In this document: in pieces, positions 1 to 6,537 of the stretch
Numbering within the stretch: position 1 is the first letter of the stretch
How the letters are laid out: each line of letters opens with the position of its first letter
From: Methylobacterium sp.
GTDB taxonomy: Bacteria; Pseudomonadota; Alphaproteobacteria; Rhizobiales; Beijerinckiaceae
NCBI GenBank assembly: GCA_020252865.1
Contig: JADCCH010000047.1
Coordinates: forward strand, 1 to 6,537
DNA length: 6,537 nt
Direction of reading: 5' to 3'
The notes under the pieces: generated by a model
Database searches by the model: none
What the model saw: only the letters and a program-made list of their open reading frames with translations
What the model was told of the DNA's origin: nothing
Program-made: the position numbers and the translations under genes

Positions 1-24
1 CTGTCCACGCCGGAGCGCAAGAGC

Positions 25-40
25 ATCGCAAGATTGCGAT
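25..40 (-). terminator. Short hairpin at the recA stop codon, possible weak terminator
   Basis: A perfect inverted repeat, ATCGCAA-GA-TTGCGAT, lies at the end of recA and touches its TGA codon (40-42). It could fold as six base pairs with a four-base loop. There is no T tract after it on the minus strand, so it does not meet the usual picture of an intrinsic terminator. It may slow 3' decay, end transcription weakly, or be chance. The rest of bases 1-39 shows no gene. Confidence 0.3.
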
Positions 41-1110
41 CATGCCTCGTCGTCACCTTCTTCCGGAGCCCCCTCCAAAATGGCCGACGCGATCATGCCA
101 GCATTCTGGCGAAGGGCCTGCTCGATCCTGTCCGACAAGGCAGGATTCTGTTTCAAGAAGGCCTTCGCATTCTCGCGCCCCTGCCCCAACCGCTGGCTGT
201 CATAGGAGAACCAAGCGCCGGACTTCTCCACAATCCCGGCCTTGACGCCGAGATCGATGAGTTCACCCATTTTCGAAACGCCTTCGCCATACATGATGTC
301 GAACTCGACCTGCTTGAAGGGCGGCGCGACCTTGTTCTTCACCACCTTCACTCGCGTGGTATTCCCCACGACATCCTCGCGCTCCTTGATGGAGCCGATG
401 CGACGAATATCCAAACGAACAGAGGCATAGAATTTCAGCGCGTTGCCGCCGGTGGTGGTTTCCGGACTGCCATACATCACGCCGATCTTCATGCGGATCT
501 GGTTGATGAAGATGACCATCGTGTTCGAGCGCGAGATCGACGCGGTGAGCTTGCGGAGCGCCTGGCTCATCAGCCGGGCCTGTTGCCCCGGCTGAACCTC
601 ACCCATCTCACCCTCGATCTCCGATTTCGGCGTGAGCGCCGCAACCGAGTCGACCACCAGGACATCGACCGCACCGGAGCGAACCAGCGTGTCCGCGATC
701 TCCAGAGCCTGCTCACCGGTATCCGGCTGCGAAATCAGAAGATTGTCGAGGTTGACACCCAGTTTTCGGGCATAAATCGGATCGAGCGCATGCTCGGCAT
801 CGATGAATGCGGAGACACCACCGATCTTCTGGGCCTCCGCCACCGTGTGAAGTGCGAGCGTGGTCTTGCCCGACGATTCCGGGCCGAAGATCTCGATCAC
901 ACGGCCACGCGGCAAGCCACCGACACCCAGGGCGATGTCGAGCCCTAGTGAACCCGTGGGAATTGTCGCGATCTCGAGCGCCTTCTGCTGCCCGAGCCGC
1001 ATGATAGAGCCCTTGCCGAAAGCGCGCTCGATCTGCGAGAGCGCGGCGTCCAGAGCCTTGGTCTTGTCCATGGAGGAACCTTCCACGAGTCGAAGCACAG
1101 ATTGAGACAC
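40..1110 (-). CDS. recA: RecA recombinase
   Basis: RecA forms ATP-dependent filaments on single-stranded DNA, carries out strand exchange in recombinational repair, and triggers LexA self-cleavage in the SOS response. The 356-residue product has the usual family length. Visible motifs are Walker [10 protein letters not shown] (76-84), the catalytic glutamate in DAEHALD (E106), Walker [10 protein letters not shown] (about 151-159), the L1 loop region (about 168-178), and the L2 region from NQIRMKIG through the [15 protein letters not shown] stretch (about 203-230). The C-terminus is acidic (EEGDDEA), as is usual. The start chosen is GTG at 1110: it sits next to a near-perfect Shine-Dalgarno, and the N-terminus [19 protein letters not shown] resembles other alphaproteobacterial RecA proteins. 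An internal ATG at 1071 (Met14) is an alternative. The gene is monocistronic on its 5' side, with its own SOS-type promoter. Identity is certain. Confidence 0.99.
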   Translation of the reverse strand: MSQSVLRLVEGSSMDKTKALDAALSQIERAFGKGSIMRLGQQKALEIATIPTGSLGLDIALGVGGLPRGRVIEIFGPESSGKTTLALHTVAEAQKIGGVSAFIDAEHALDPIYARKLGVNLDNLLISQPDTGEQALEIADTLVRSGAVDVLVVDSVAALTPKSEIEGEMGEVQPGQQARLMSQALRKLTASISRSNTMVIFINQIRMKIGVMYGSPETTTGGNALKFYASVRLDIRRIGSIKEREDVVGNTTRVKVVKNKVAPPFKQVEFDIMYGEGVSKMGELIDLGVKAGIVEKSGAWFSYDSQRLGQGRENAKAFLKQNPALSDRIEQALRQNAGMIASAILEGAPEEGDDEA

Positions 1111-1113
1111 GAG

Positions 1114-1122
1114 ACCTCCTTA
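1114..1122 (-). promoter_or_regulatory. Ribosome binding site of recA
   Basis: On the minus strand TAAGGAGGT is an almost full match to the anti-Shine-Dalgarno sequence. Its GGAGG core ends four bases before the GTG start at 1110. This supports GTG over the internal ATG at 1071, although the spacing is rather short and the ATG has its own weaker GGAAGG seven bases upstream. Confidence 0.8.
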
Positions 1123-1151
1123 GGGGATCGGCGGAGCACCTTCAACTGCCC

Positions 1152-1180
1152 ATTTATTCTATTTTTGTTCACGATGTAAA
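1152..1180 (-). promoter_or_regulatory. Probable recA promoter (sigma70-type)
   Basis: On the minus strand a -35-like TTTACA (1175-1180, five of six matches to TTGACA) is followed after 16-17 bases by an A/T-rich -10-like element (AATAAA or ATAAAT, 1152-1158). The -10 match is modest. One LexA-type box abuts the -35 and a second covers the spacer and the edge of the -10, the layout expected for repression by LexA. Transcription would begin near 1145 and give a leader of about 35 bases. The hexamers are inferred by eye; the operators are the firmer part. Confidence 0.45.
1156..1170. promoter_or_regulatory. Second LexA (SOS) box, imperfect
   Basis: The plus strand reads ATTC-TATTTTT-GTTC (minus strand GAAC-N7-GAAT). 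It matches seven of the eight conserved positions of the alphaproteobacterial LexA operator GTTC-N7-GTTC. Its centre lies 25 bp from that of the perfect box and overlaps the spacer and -10 of the proposed recA promoter. It may be a weaker cooperative operator or a decayed copy. Confidence 0.5.
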
Positions 1181-1195
1181 GTTCTTTTTTTGTTC
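1181..1195. promoter_or_regulatory. LexA (SOS) box of recA
   Basis: The plus strand reads GTTC-TTTTTTT-GTTC, an exact match to the direct-repeat operator GTTC-N7-GTTC known for LexA of alphaproteobacteria (GAAC-N7-GAAC on the recA strand). It sits directly upstream of the -35-like TTTACA of recA. LexA bound here would repress recA until DNA damage activates RecA. The box lies 64 bp from the start codon of the divergent methyltransferase gene and could affect that gene as well. Confidence 0.85.
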
Positions 1196-1205
1196 TAATT
1201 CGAGC

Positions 1206-1228
1206 TTGCCAATTGCCCGCCCGTCGCT
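1206..1228 (+). promoter_or_regulatory. Possible weak promoter of the FkbM gene
   Basis: TTGCCA (1206-1211, five of six matches to TTGACA) is followed by poor -10 candidates around CTTAATCC, 15-17 bases downstream. The spacing and -10 match are not convincing. It is recorded because a plus-strand promoter must lie somewhere in this 148-bp divergent region if the methyltransferase gene is expressed on its own. Confidence 0.2.
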
Positions 1229-1245
1229 TAATCCTTGGCCTTGGA

Positions 1246-1250
1246 GAAGG
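1246..1250 (+). promoter_or_regulatory. Ribosome binding site of the FkbM gene
   Basis: GAAGG, within GGAGAAGG, lies eight bases before the ATG at 1259. It decides for this ATG over an in-frame TTG at 1235, which would place the Shine-Dalgarno inside the coding region. Confidence 0.6.
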
Positions 1251-1258
1251 GTGGCAGC

Positions 1259-2245
1259 ATGAAGATTTCCTACGCCCAGAGGCTTGAGGACTTCCATCTG
1301 GAATGCCTGTTCGCGGAGCAGGTCCGAGGCTTTTATATTGATGTTGGCGGTGGGCATCCCGTTGCGGACAATGTGAGTTTTCATTTCTATTTGCGCGGCT
1401 GGCGGGGGCTGGTCGTGGAACCGCAGCGCGCTCTCGCCAAGTCCTATGCAGCGGTCCGCCCGCGCGACGTGGTCGTCGATCACCCGGTCGGTGATCGAGA
1501 TGGCGAGGTTTTTTTCCATCGCGTCGACCGACTGCACGGTTTTTCGACGATCGTTGAGGAGAATGCGCGGGGCGCACGCGAATTCGGTGTCGATTATCGC
1601 AGCGAGAAACAGCCCATCCGGCGGCTCTCGGGGATCATCGAGGAACGCAAGATCGGCACGGTGGATTTCCTGAAAATCGACGTCGAGGGAGCCGAAGGCA
1701 TGGTCCTCGCCGGTCTCGATCTGCTGCGGCATCGTCCGCGTGTCATGTGCATCGAGGCGGTGCAGCCCGGCAGTATGGCGGATGCCTCGGGCTCTTGGGA
1801 GCCCGGCTTGCTGGCGGCGGGCTATCGGCTGGCCTTCCGGGATGATCTCAACCGGTTCTACGTTGCGGAGGAAGAGGTGCATCTCGCTGCGCGATTCCCG
1901 AAGGAGCCTGCACCGTGGGATATCGTGAAGCACCTCTATGAATTCGGGAAGGCCGGGGAGAGCGACGAGCACCCCGACCGCGAATTGACCCGGCGGCTTG
2001 TGGCTGGCCTTTTGGCGAGCCTGCCGGACTTGCCGCCCGCCTTCCTGCGCAGCCTTCTGGAGAAATCGGCCGGCGCAGGTGGCATGGAGCGGGGGCCAGA
2101 GCTTCGGAACCTGTTGCGGGGAAAGGCTGATTTCCCCCGGAAGGGTATTCAGGCCGTGCCGGAAGACCCACTTCCGCTGGATGACGCCGCTCGGGCAGCC
2201 CTTGGGCGTATCGCGGCCGCCTATGATGGCGGGATGATCTTCTAG
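1259..2245 (+). CDS. FkbM-family SAM-dependent methyltransferase with C-terminal extension
   Basis: The 329-residue product is a probable class I methyltransferase of the FkbM family, members of which O-methylate sugars and natural products. The SAM-binding motif I is FYIDVGGGHP (25-34), followed by the family-typical pattern NVSFHFYLRGWRGLVVEP (38-55), whose acidic E54 would contact the SAM ribose. The hallmark VDFLKIDVEGAE is at 135-146, and the core ends with LNRFYVAEEE (197-206). Residues from about 215 to 329 form an Ala/Leu/Arg-rich, probably helical extension in which I recognise no domain. No signal peptide or membrane segment is seen, so it should be cytoplasmic. The gene stands alone, divergent from recA and convergent with cckA, so context does not reveal the substrate. 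Polysaccharide or flagellar-glycan modification is possible but only a guess. The fold is fairly certain, the substrate unknown. Confidence 0.88.
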   Translation: MKISYAQRLEDFHLECLFAEQVRGFYIDVGGGHPVADNVSFHFYLRGWRGLVVEPQRALAKSYAAVRPRDVVVDHPVGDRDGEVFFHRVDRLHGFSTIVEENARGAREFGVDYRSEKQPIRRLSGIIEERKIGTVDFLKIDVEGAEGMVLAGLDLLRHRPRVMCIEAVQPGSMADASGSWEPGLLAAGYRLAFRDDLNRFYVAEEEVHLAARFPKEPAPWDIVKHLYEFGKAGESDEHPDRELTRRLVAGLLASLPDLPPAFLRSLLEKSAGAGGMERGPELRNLLRGKADFPRKGIQAVPEDPLPLDDAARAALGRIAAAYDGGMIF

Positions 2246-2293
2246 GGTCTTGCGCCTGGATCTCGTTCAAGGGGTTCATGGCCGCGAGGGGTA

Positions 2294-2315
2294 TTGACGC
2301 TGCCGGCGACGTCAA
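2294..2315. repeat. Inverted repeat between the FkbM gene and cckA, overlapping the cckA stop
   Basis: TTGACG (2294-2299) and CGTCAA (2310-2315) form a six-base inverted repeat around ten bases that contain the palindrome GCCGGC (2302-2307). The right arm covers the cckA TGA codon (2312-2314). There is no T tract on either side, so a bidirectional intrinsic terminator is doubtful; it could instead be a protein-binding palindrome or chance. The remainder of the 66-bp convergent gap shows nothing else. Confidence 0.35.
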
Positions 2316-4909
2316 CTCATCACGCGTTTGACGGCCTCGATCAACTGCTTGAGGCTGAAGGGCTTGGGCAGGAAATCGAATTGCTGGCCCTCCGGCAGGT
2401 TCTTACGGAAGGCTTCTTCCGCATAACCGGATACGAAGATCACACGGATCTCCGGCTTGCGCGCGCGCAATTCGCGCAGCAGGGAGGGGCCGTCCATCTC
2501 GGGCATCACCACGTCGGAAACCACCAGATCGATATCCTCGATCGCATGCGTTTCGAGCTGATGCAGCGCATCCACGCCGGATTGGGCCTCGATCACGGTG
2601 TAGCCACGAGAGCGCAAGGCCCGCGCGCCGAAATTGCGCACGGCATCCTCATCTTCCACCAACAAAATGGTGCCGGTGCCGGTGAGGTCGGCGATGGGCA
2701 CCTTCTCGACAACCGCCGCAGCCAGAGTGGGGGCCTGCCCCTCGGCAGCCATCTCGGGGGTGCCGTCGTCGCTTGCAGCGGCCATATCCGCACCGGCGGG
2801 CAGCAAATCGCCCGCGCGGGGCACGTGCCGGGGCAGGAAGATGCGGAAGGTCGTGCCCTTGCCCAATTCGCTCAGGCAGTCGATCGAGCCATTGGATTGC
2901 GTGACGAAACCATAGACCGAGGAGAGGCCCAGGCCCGTGCCGCGCCCCACTTCCTTCGTGGTGAAGAATGGCTCGAAGATCTTGCGCCGCACCTCCGGTG
3001 ACATGCCGGAGCCGGAATCGGTGACGTCGACGAGCACGTAATCACCTCGCTTCAGCCCCTCGACATTGTAACTGTCGGTCTCGGCGGCAGGCACATTGGA
3101 GGTGCGGATGGTGAGGCGACCGCCCTCCGGCATGGCATCGCGCGCATTCACCGCGAGGTTGATGATCATGTTGTCAAAGGAAGCCGGGTCCGCGAAGGTC
3201 GGCCAGAGATCGCGGCCATGGCGGATATCCAGTTCCACATTCGGCCCGATCGAGCGCTTCAGCATCGCATTGAGATCGCCGAGCCGGTCGCCAAGATCGA
3301 TGGTCTCGGGCAGCAGGGTCTGCTGGCGCGAAAAAGCCAGCAATTGCCGCACGAGGCTTTTCGCGCGGTTGGCTGAATTCTTGATCTGCATCACGTCCTG
3401 ATGGCGCGGATCGGTCGCGCGGAAATTTCCGGCCAGCAGATCCGCGAAGCCGACAATCGCCTGCAGATGGTTGTTGAAATCATGCGCCACGCCACCGGCG
3501 AGCTGGCCGACAGCGTTCATCTTCATGGATTGGAAAAGCTGTTCCTGGAGCTTTTTTTCATCCGTTGTTTCAAGGGCATATGCGATAACGGCCTCCTCGC
3601 TGCGCTCGCTCGCGCCTGAGGGCACGAAGAAGAAGCGCGCCGAGCGACCGACCTCCCCTGCCAGCGACACATCCACCGGCTCGCTTTCGCCGGTGCCGTG
3701 ACGGGCCATGGTGAATGCCGCCTCGATGCGGGCGCGATCGGCCGGCGCGATCAGACTCAGCAGGTCGCGCGGGCCGGCGGTCTGCTGGTTCGGCAGGAAA
3801 CCCGCGAATCGCGCATTGGTGCTCTCGATGCCGCCGGACCGGCTGAGCGTGGCGATGGCGAAGGGCGAGGTGTTGAAGAGCCGCGCGAAACGCACCTCGG
3901 CATCACGCAGGCCCTCGGCGCCGCTCGCTTCCGCAGAGCGGTTGAGCACCAGTGTGCGTGACACGCCGGCCGTGCCATCAGCCGCGAAAGCCACGCGGTG
4001 GAGCAGCCGCACCGGCAGGCGCTGTCCCCCCTTCCGCTTGAGGTCGAGGTCGATCGTCTCGGTGCGCACCGCACCCGGCTGCCCCTGCACATGCGCGAGC
4101 AGCGCCTCGCCGCCGGAAGCCACGATGTCGCGGATCTCGAGATCACGATCGGCGATTTCCGCGAGGTCGTAATCGAGCCAGTCGGCGAGCGTGGCGTTGA
4201 GGTAGAGAACACGCCCCTCGGGGCGCGCGGAGAAGAAGCCGGCCGGCGCGCTGTCGAGATAGGAGATGGCCTGCTGGAGTTCCTGGAACTCATTCTCGTG
4301 CTTCTCGCGGTCGCGGGTGATGTCGGTCAAGCGCCAATGCACCGCCGTGTCGCCCTCCGCTCGCGAAAGCGGCCGGACGCGGACGCGATACCAGCCGTAG
4401 CTGGTGCCACCCGTGAGGGCCGGCACGAGGCGGATGATCTCGGTCGCGCCACGCCCTTCGCGCGCGGCCTGCGCAAGGCGATAAACAGCCTCGCTGACAT
4501 CCGAGCCCCCGGAAAACAGGCGCTCCACGGGTCGGATGCTTGCCGCGCGGCCCGGCACGCCACCGCAGAAGGACTGGTAGGCGTCATTGGCATAGAGGAC
4601 CTTGCCCTCGCGATCGAGGATGAGCTGGCCTTCCTCCGCACCATCGACGATGGCCTTGGTGATGTCGTTGCGGGCGGCGCGCCCGGCAAATTGCAGGATG
4701 CCCACGGCATAGAGGAAGGCAGCGAGAACGCCGAGGGCCGCAAACCCGGCGAGGAACAGCGTCAGCACGGTCGCATGATGGCGCTCGTCGAGCACCGCGA
4801 GCGACAGCACCGAACCCACCACGACCAGGGTGACCAGCAACAGCAGCACGGGGCTGCCATGCCGCTGGCTGCGGTCGATCGGCGGGCCGGCGGGGCTCTC
4901 CTTCAGCAT
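2312..4909 (-). CDS. cckA: Hybrid sensor histidine kinase CckA
   Basis: CckA is the membrane kinase/phosphatase at the head of the CckA-ChpT-CtrA phosphorelay that controls the cell cycle and often motility in alphaproteobacteria. The 865-residue product has two membrane helices (about 20-40 and 50-72) after a short cytoplasmic N-terminus, then three PAS-like segments (about 82-200, 205-325, 335-450). The phosphoacceptor H476 lies in [17 protein letters not shown]. The ATPase domain shows the N box [11 protein letters not shown] (583-593), G1 DSGSGM (631-636), F box FEPFFTTK (645-652) and G2 GRGTGLGL (655-662). After an Ala-rich linker (about 695-745) comes a receiver domain with acidic E752/D753, phosphoacceptor D799 ([10 protein letters not shown]), S827 and K849. 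There is no HPt domain, which fits a separate ChpT. It is longer than Caulobacter CckA (about 690 residues). ATG 4909 is the first start in frame with a good Shine-Dalgarno. It lies 60 bp after flhB and may be cotranscribed with it. Confidence 0.95.
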   Translation of the reverse strand: MLKESPAGPPIDRSQRHGSPVLLLLVTLVVVGSVLSLAVLDERHHATVLTLFLAGFAALGVLAAFLYAVGILQFAGRAARNDITKAIVDGAEEGQLILDREGKVLYANDAYQSFCGGVPGRAASIRPVERLFSGGSDVSEAVYRLAQAAREGRGATEIIRLVPALTGGTSYGWYRVRVRPLSRAEGDTAVHWRLTDITRDREKHENEFQELQQAISYLDSAPAGFFSARPEGRVLYLNATLADWLDYDLAEIADRDLEIRDIVASGGEALLAHVQGQPGAVRTETIDLDLKRKGGQRLPVRLLHRVAFAADGTAGVSRTLVLNRSAEASGAEGLRDAEVRFARLFNTSPFAIATLSRSGGIESTNARFAGFLPNQQTAGPRDLLSLIAPADRARIEAAFTMARHGTGESEPVDVSLAGEVGRSARFFFVPSGASERSEEAVIAYALETTDEKKLQEQLFQSMKMNAVGQLAGGVAHDFNNHLQAIVGFADLLAGNFRATDPRHQDVMQIKNSANRAKSLVRQLLAFSRQQTLLPETIDLGDRLGDLNAMLKRSIGPNVELDIRHGRDLWPTFADPASFDNMIINLAVNARDAMPEGGRLTIRTSNVPAAETDSYNVEGLKRGDYVLVDVTDSGSGMSPEVRRKIFEPFFTTKEVGRGTGLGLSSVYGFVTQSNGSIDCLSELGKGTTFRIFLPRHVPRAGDLLPAGADMAAASDDGTPEMAAEGQAPTLAAAVVEKVPIADLTGTGTILLVEDEDAVRNFGARALRSRGYTVIEAQSGVDALHQLETHAIEDIDLVVSDVVMPEMDGPSLLRELRARKPEIRVIFVSGYAEEAFRKNLPEGQQFDFLPKPFSLKQLIEAVKRVMS

Positions 4910-4919
4910 GCCTTGAAAA

Positions 4920-4926
4920 CCTCCCC
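4920..4926 (-). promoter_or_regulatory. Ribosome binding site of cckA
   Basis: GGGGAGG on the minus strand lies ten bases before the ATG at 4909. It supports this start for the membrane-anchored full-length kinase. The 60-bp gap upstream shows no clear TTAA-N7-TTAA CtrA site and no convincing -35/-10 pair. Confidence 0.6.
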
Positions 4927-4969
4927 TGCCCGGCGGATTCGCGGGGCACTCCTCATCCAGCGTTCTGGC

Positions 4970-6037
4970 TCAGAAACGATCCCGTCTCAAGCGCATCACG
5001 TAACCGATCACTTCTGCAACCGCCTTGTAGTGTTCCTCGGGGATTTCCTCATCGATTTCCACTTGCGCATGCAGGGCACGGGCGAGTGGCGGGTTCTCCA
5101 CGATGGCAATGTCGCTGGCGGTCGCGATCTCGCGGATCTTCAGCGCCAGGAGATCAAGGCCCTTCGCCACCAGAACCGGCGCGTTCATCCCGGCCTCGTA
5201 TTTCAGCGCCACGGCATAATGGGTCGGGTTGGTGATGATCACCGAGGATTGCGGCACCGCCGCCATCATGCGCTGGCGCAGCCTTTCCGAGCGGATCTTG
5301 CGGAGTTTCGCCTTGATCTCGGGCGAGCCTTCCGTCTCCTTGAATTCCTGCTTCAGTTCCTCGCGCGTCATCCTGAGGCGCTGCCGCCATGTGAAGCGCT
5401 GATAGAGGATATCCGCCGCCGCGACGAAGGCGAAGACCGCCAGCACGCCGCCAAGAAGTTTCAGCGACAATGACCAGATGACATCCATCATCAGGGCGGG
5501 GTCGAGCTGCACGAGCGTGCCCAGCCGCTTTCGTTCGGGCCAGAGCACAAAGAAAAGCAGCGCGCCGACAATCGCGAATTTAAGGAGGCTCTTCACGAAC
5601 TGCACAAGCGCTTCCTTGCCGAAGATGCGCTTGAAGCCGGCCATCGGCGAGATGCGGTTGAGCTTCGGCACCATCGGCTCGGTGGTCCAGAGGGGCTTGT
5701 GCATGATGAGCCCCGAGGCGATGCCGGCCACCACCGCGAAGATGAAGGGCAGAGCAAGGACGCCCGCCATGGTGCGCGAGCCATGCGCGAAGATGCTCAT
5801 CAGGCCACCCTGGTTCATCGAGACCTGATGCGCATTCTCCAGAAAGCCGCGCATTCCAGCGACAAAATTAGTCAGCCCGATCATGCCCGTGATGAAGAGC
5901 GCCAGCGTGCCGCCGGCCAGCACGAGGAAGGTCGCGGCCTCCATGCTTTTCGGAACCTCGCCGCGCTCGATCGATTGCTCGATCCTGCGGTCGGTCGGTT
6001 CTTCCGTCTTGTCTTCCTGATCGGTATCGCCCGCCAT
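4970..6037 (-). CDS. flhB: Flagellar export gate protein FlhB
   Basis: FlhB is the autocleaving membrane component of the flagellar type III export apparatus that switches export from rod/hook to filament substrates. The 355-residue product has the usual length. The N-terminus carries the family signature KTEEPTDRRIEQSIERGEVPKS (10-31), four hydrophobic membrane segments follow (about 33-60, 88-112, 150-166, 186-210), and then the cytoplasmic domain. The autocleavage motif NPTH is at 270-273, preceded by SSVIIT and followed by YAVALKY, as in functional FlhB. The C-terminal domain ends in VIGYVMRLRRDRF. ATG 6037 begins six bases after the fliR stop, with GAGGT in the last codons of fliR as Shine-Dalgarno, so the two genes are almost certainly translated from one message. 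The flagellar rather than the virulence-secretion paralogue is favoured by linkage to cckA. Confidence 0.96.
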   Translation of the reverse strand: MAGDTDQEDKTEEPTDRRIEQSIERGEVPKSMEAATFLVLAGGTLALFITGMIGLTNFVAGMRGFLENAHQVSMNQGGLMSIFAHGSRTMAGVLALPFIFAVVAGIASGLIMHKPLWTTEPMVPKLNRISPMAGFKRIFGKEALVQFVKSLLKFAIVGALLFFVLWPERKRLGTLVQLDPALMMDVIWSLSLKLLGGVLAVFAFVAAADILYQRFTWRQRLRMTREELKQEFKETEGSPEIKAKLRKIRSERLRQRMMAAVPQSSVIITNPTHYAVALKYEAGMNAPVLVAKGLDLLALKIREIATASDIAIVENPPLARALHAQVEIDEEIPEEHYKAVAEVIGYVMRLRRDRF

Positions 6038-6043
6038 CGGCGC

Positions 6044-6537
6044 CTACCTCAGGCCAGGGAAGAATTCACGGTAGACCCGCACCACATGGGCAAGGAACCC
6101 GTCCATCATCAGGCCCAGCACCACGATGAAGATCACCGCGCCGAGCAGGATCATCGCGGGCATCGCGAGGAAGAAGATCTGCAATTGCGGCATCATGCGC
6201 GAGAGGATGCCGAGCCCGACGTTGAAGACGAGGCCGAAGACGAGGAAGGGCGCTGAAATCTGCACCGCCGTGGTGAAGGCCGAATTCGCGACCGTCAGCG
6301 CGAGCTGCGCTGCATCTCCGCTGGCCGGCATCGTGCCGGGCTGCAGGGTCTGGTAGCTGTCGATGATCCCGTAGATCGCGACATGGTGCAGGTTCGAGGC
6401 GAAGATGAGCGAGATTCCGAGCAGCGACAGGAAGGTGCCGATCGCGGCTGCCTGGCCGAGATCGCCGCCTGTGGGGTCGATCGACATCGTGAAGGAGAGA
6501 CCGATCTGCTGGGAGATGAGCACACCCGCCGTCTGCA
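6044..6537 (-). CDS. fliR: Flagellar export gate protein FliR (C-terminal part, cut by window edge)
   Basis: FliR forms, with FliP and FliQ, the core of the flagellar export gate in the inner membrane, and it contacts FlhB. The window holds the last 164 codons, out of about 250 in the family. The reading frame is open to the right edge, so the true start lies outside. Visible features are the conserved stretch QTAGVLISQQIGLSFTMSID near the edge, then hydrophobic segments (GTFLSLLGISLIFASNLHHVA, AFTTAVQISAPFLVFGLVFNVG, FLAMPAMILLGAVIFIVVLGL) and a short charged tail ending in FFPGLR. Order and spacing with flhB (six bases) match the fliR-flhB pair of many alphaproteobacteria; fliQ may lie upstream. 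The GTG at 6523 is an internal valine codon, not a start. Confidence 0.93.
   Translation of the reverse strand, partial: QTAGVLISQQIGLSFTMSIDPTGGDLGQAAAIGTFLSLLGISLIFASNLHHVAIYGIIDSYQTLQPGTMPASGDAAQLALTVANSAFTTAVQISAPFLVFGLVFNVGLGILSRMMPQLQIFFLAMPAMILLGAVIFIVVLGLMMDGFLAHVVRVYREFFPGLR
6046..6050 (-). promoter_or_regulatory. Ribosome binding site of flhB inside the end of fliR
   Basis: GAGGT on the minus strand lies eight bases before the flhB ATG at 6037 and overlaps the last sense codon and the stop codon of fliR. This arrangement suggests translational coupling of the two export-gate genes. Confidence 0.6.

Noticed and set aside
34..948. Long open frame on the plus strand inside recA
   Set aside because: It lies fully antisense to a certain recA gene, its protein is rich in Arg, His and Leu with no known motif, and such frames are common opposite GC-rich genes.
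1167..1184. GTTC-N10-GTTC as another LexA box
   Set aside because: The spacing of ten does not fit the seven required; the two GTTC units belong to separate boxes.
1235..1258. Upstream TTG start for the methyltransferase
   Set aside because: The good Shine-Dalgarno lies after this TTG and fits the ATG at 1259.
1169..1972. Minus-strand open frame opposite the FkbM gene
   Set aside because: The plus-strand frame has clear FkbM motifs and a ribosome binding site, and the minus frame would run through the recA operators.
3998..5473. 491-codon open frame on the plus strand across cckA and flhB
   Set aside because: It is antisense to two well-supported genes and crosses their boundary; its composition (Arg, His, Gly rich) is that of a shadow frame.
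6521..6523. GTG as the start of fliR
   Set aside because: The frame continues to the window edge with FliR-like residues, so this is an internal valine codon.

Overview
The window is a piece of alphaproteobacterial chromosome, most likely Hyphomicrobiales (Rhizobiales). The evidence is an alphaproteobacterial-type RecA, a GTTC-N7-GTTC SOS operator in front of it, a long CckA cell-cycle kinase, and the linkage of cckA to recA on one side and to flagellar export genes on the other. The DNA is GC-rich throughout, except for an AT-rich patch at the recA promoter. The family cannot be fixed from this sequence alone.

Layout from left to right: recA (minus strand, complete, GTG start); a 148-bp divergent intergenic region holding the recA promoter and two LexA-type operators; an FkbM-family SAM-dependent methyltransferase on the plus strand, the only plus-strand gene; a 66-bp convergent gap with an inverted repeat; cckA (minus, complete, 865 aa); a 60-bp gap; flhB (minus, complete, 355 aa); and the 3' part of fliR (minus, its 5' end lies beyond the right edge). 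The first 39 bases are the start of the recA downstream region and hold a short hairpin.

The minus-strand order of transcription is fliR-flhB-cckA, then recA beyond the inserted plus-strand gene. FliR and FlhB are membrane parts of the flagellar type III export gate, and FlhB selects the export substrate. CckA is the hybrid kinase that feeds phosphate to ChpT and then CtrA, which in alphaproteobacteria controls cell-cycle and often flagellar genes. RecA is the recombinase and SOS co-protease, and its promoter carries the operators expected for autoregulation of the SOS response. The FkbM gene looks like a lineage-specific insertion between recA and cckA. Its product has an unassigned C-terminal extension, and its promoter region is shared with the LexA operators.

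No mobile element, CRISPR array, tRNA or rRNA was seen. Most of the window is conserved core genome. The points most worth following are the tandem LexA operators and the possible SOS control of the divergent methyltransferase; I see no strong case for a wholly new system.
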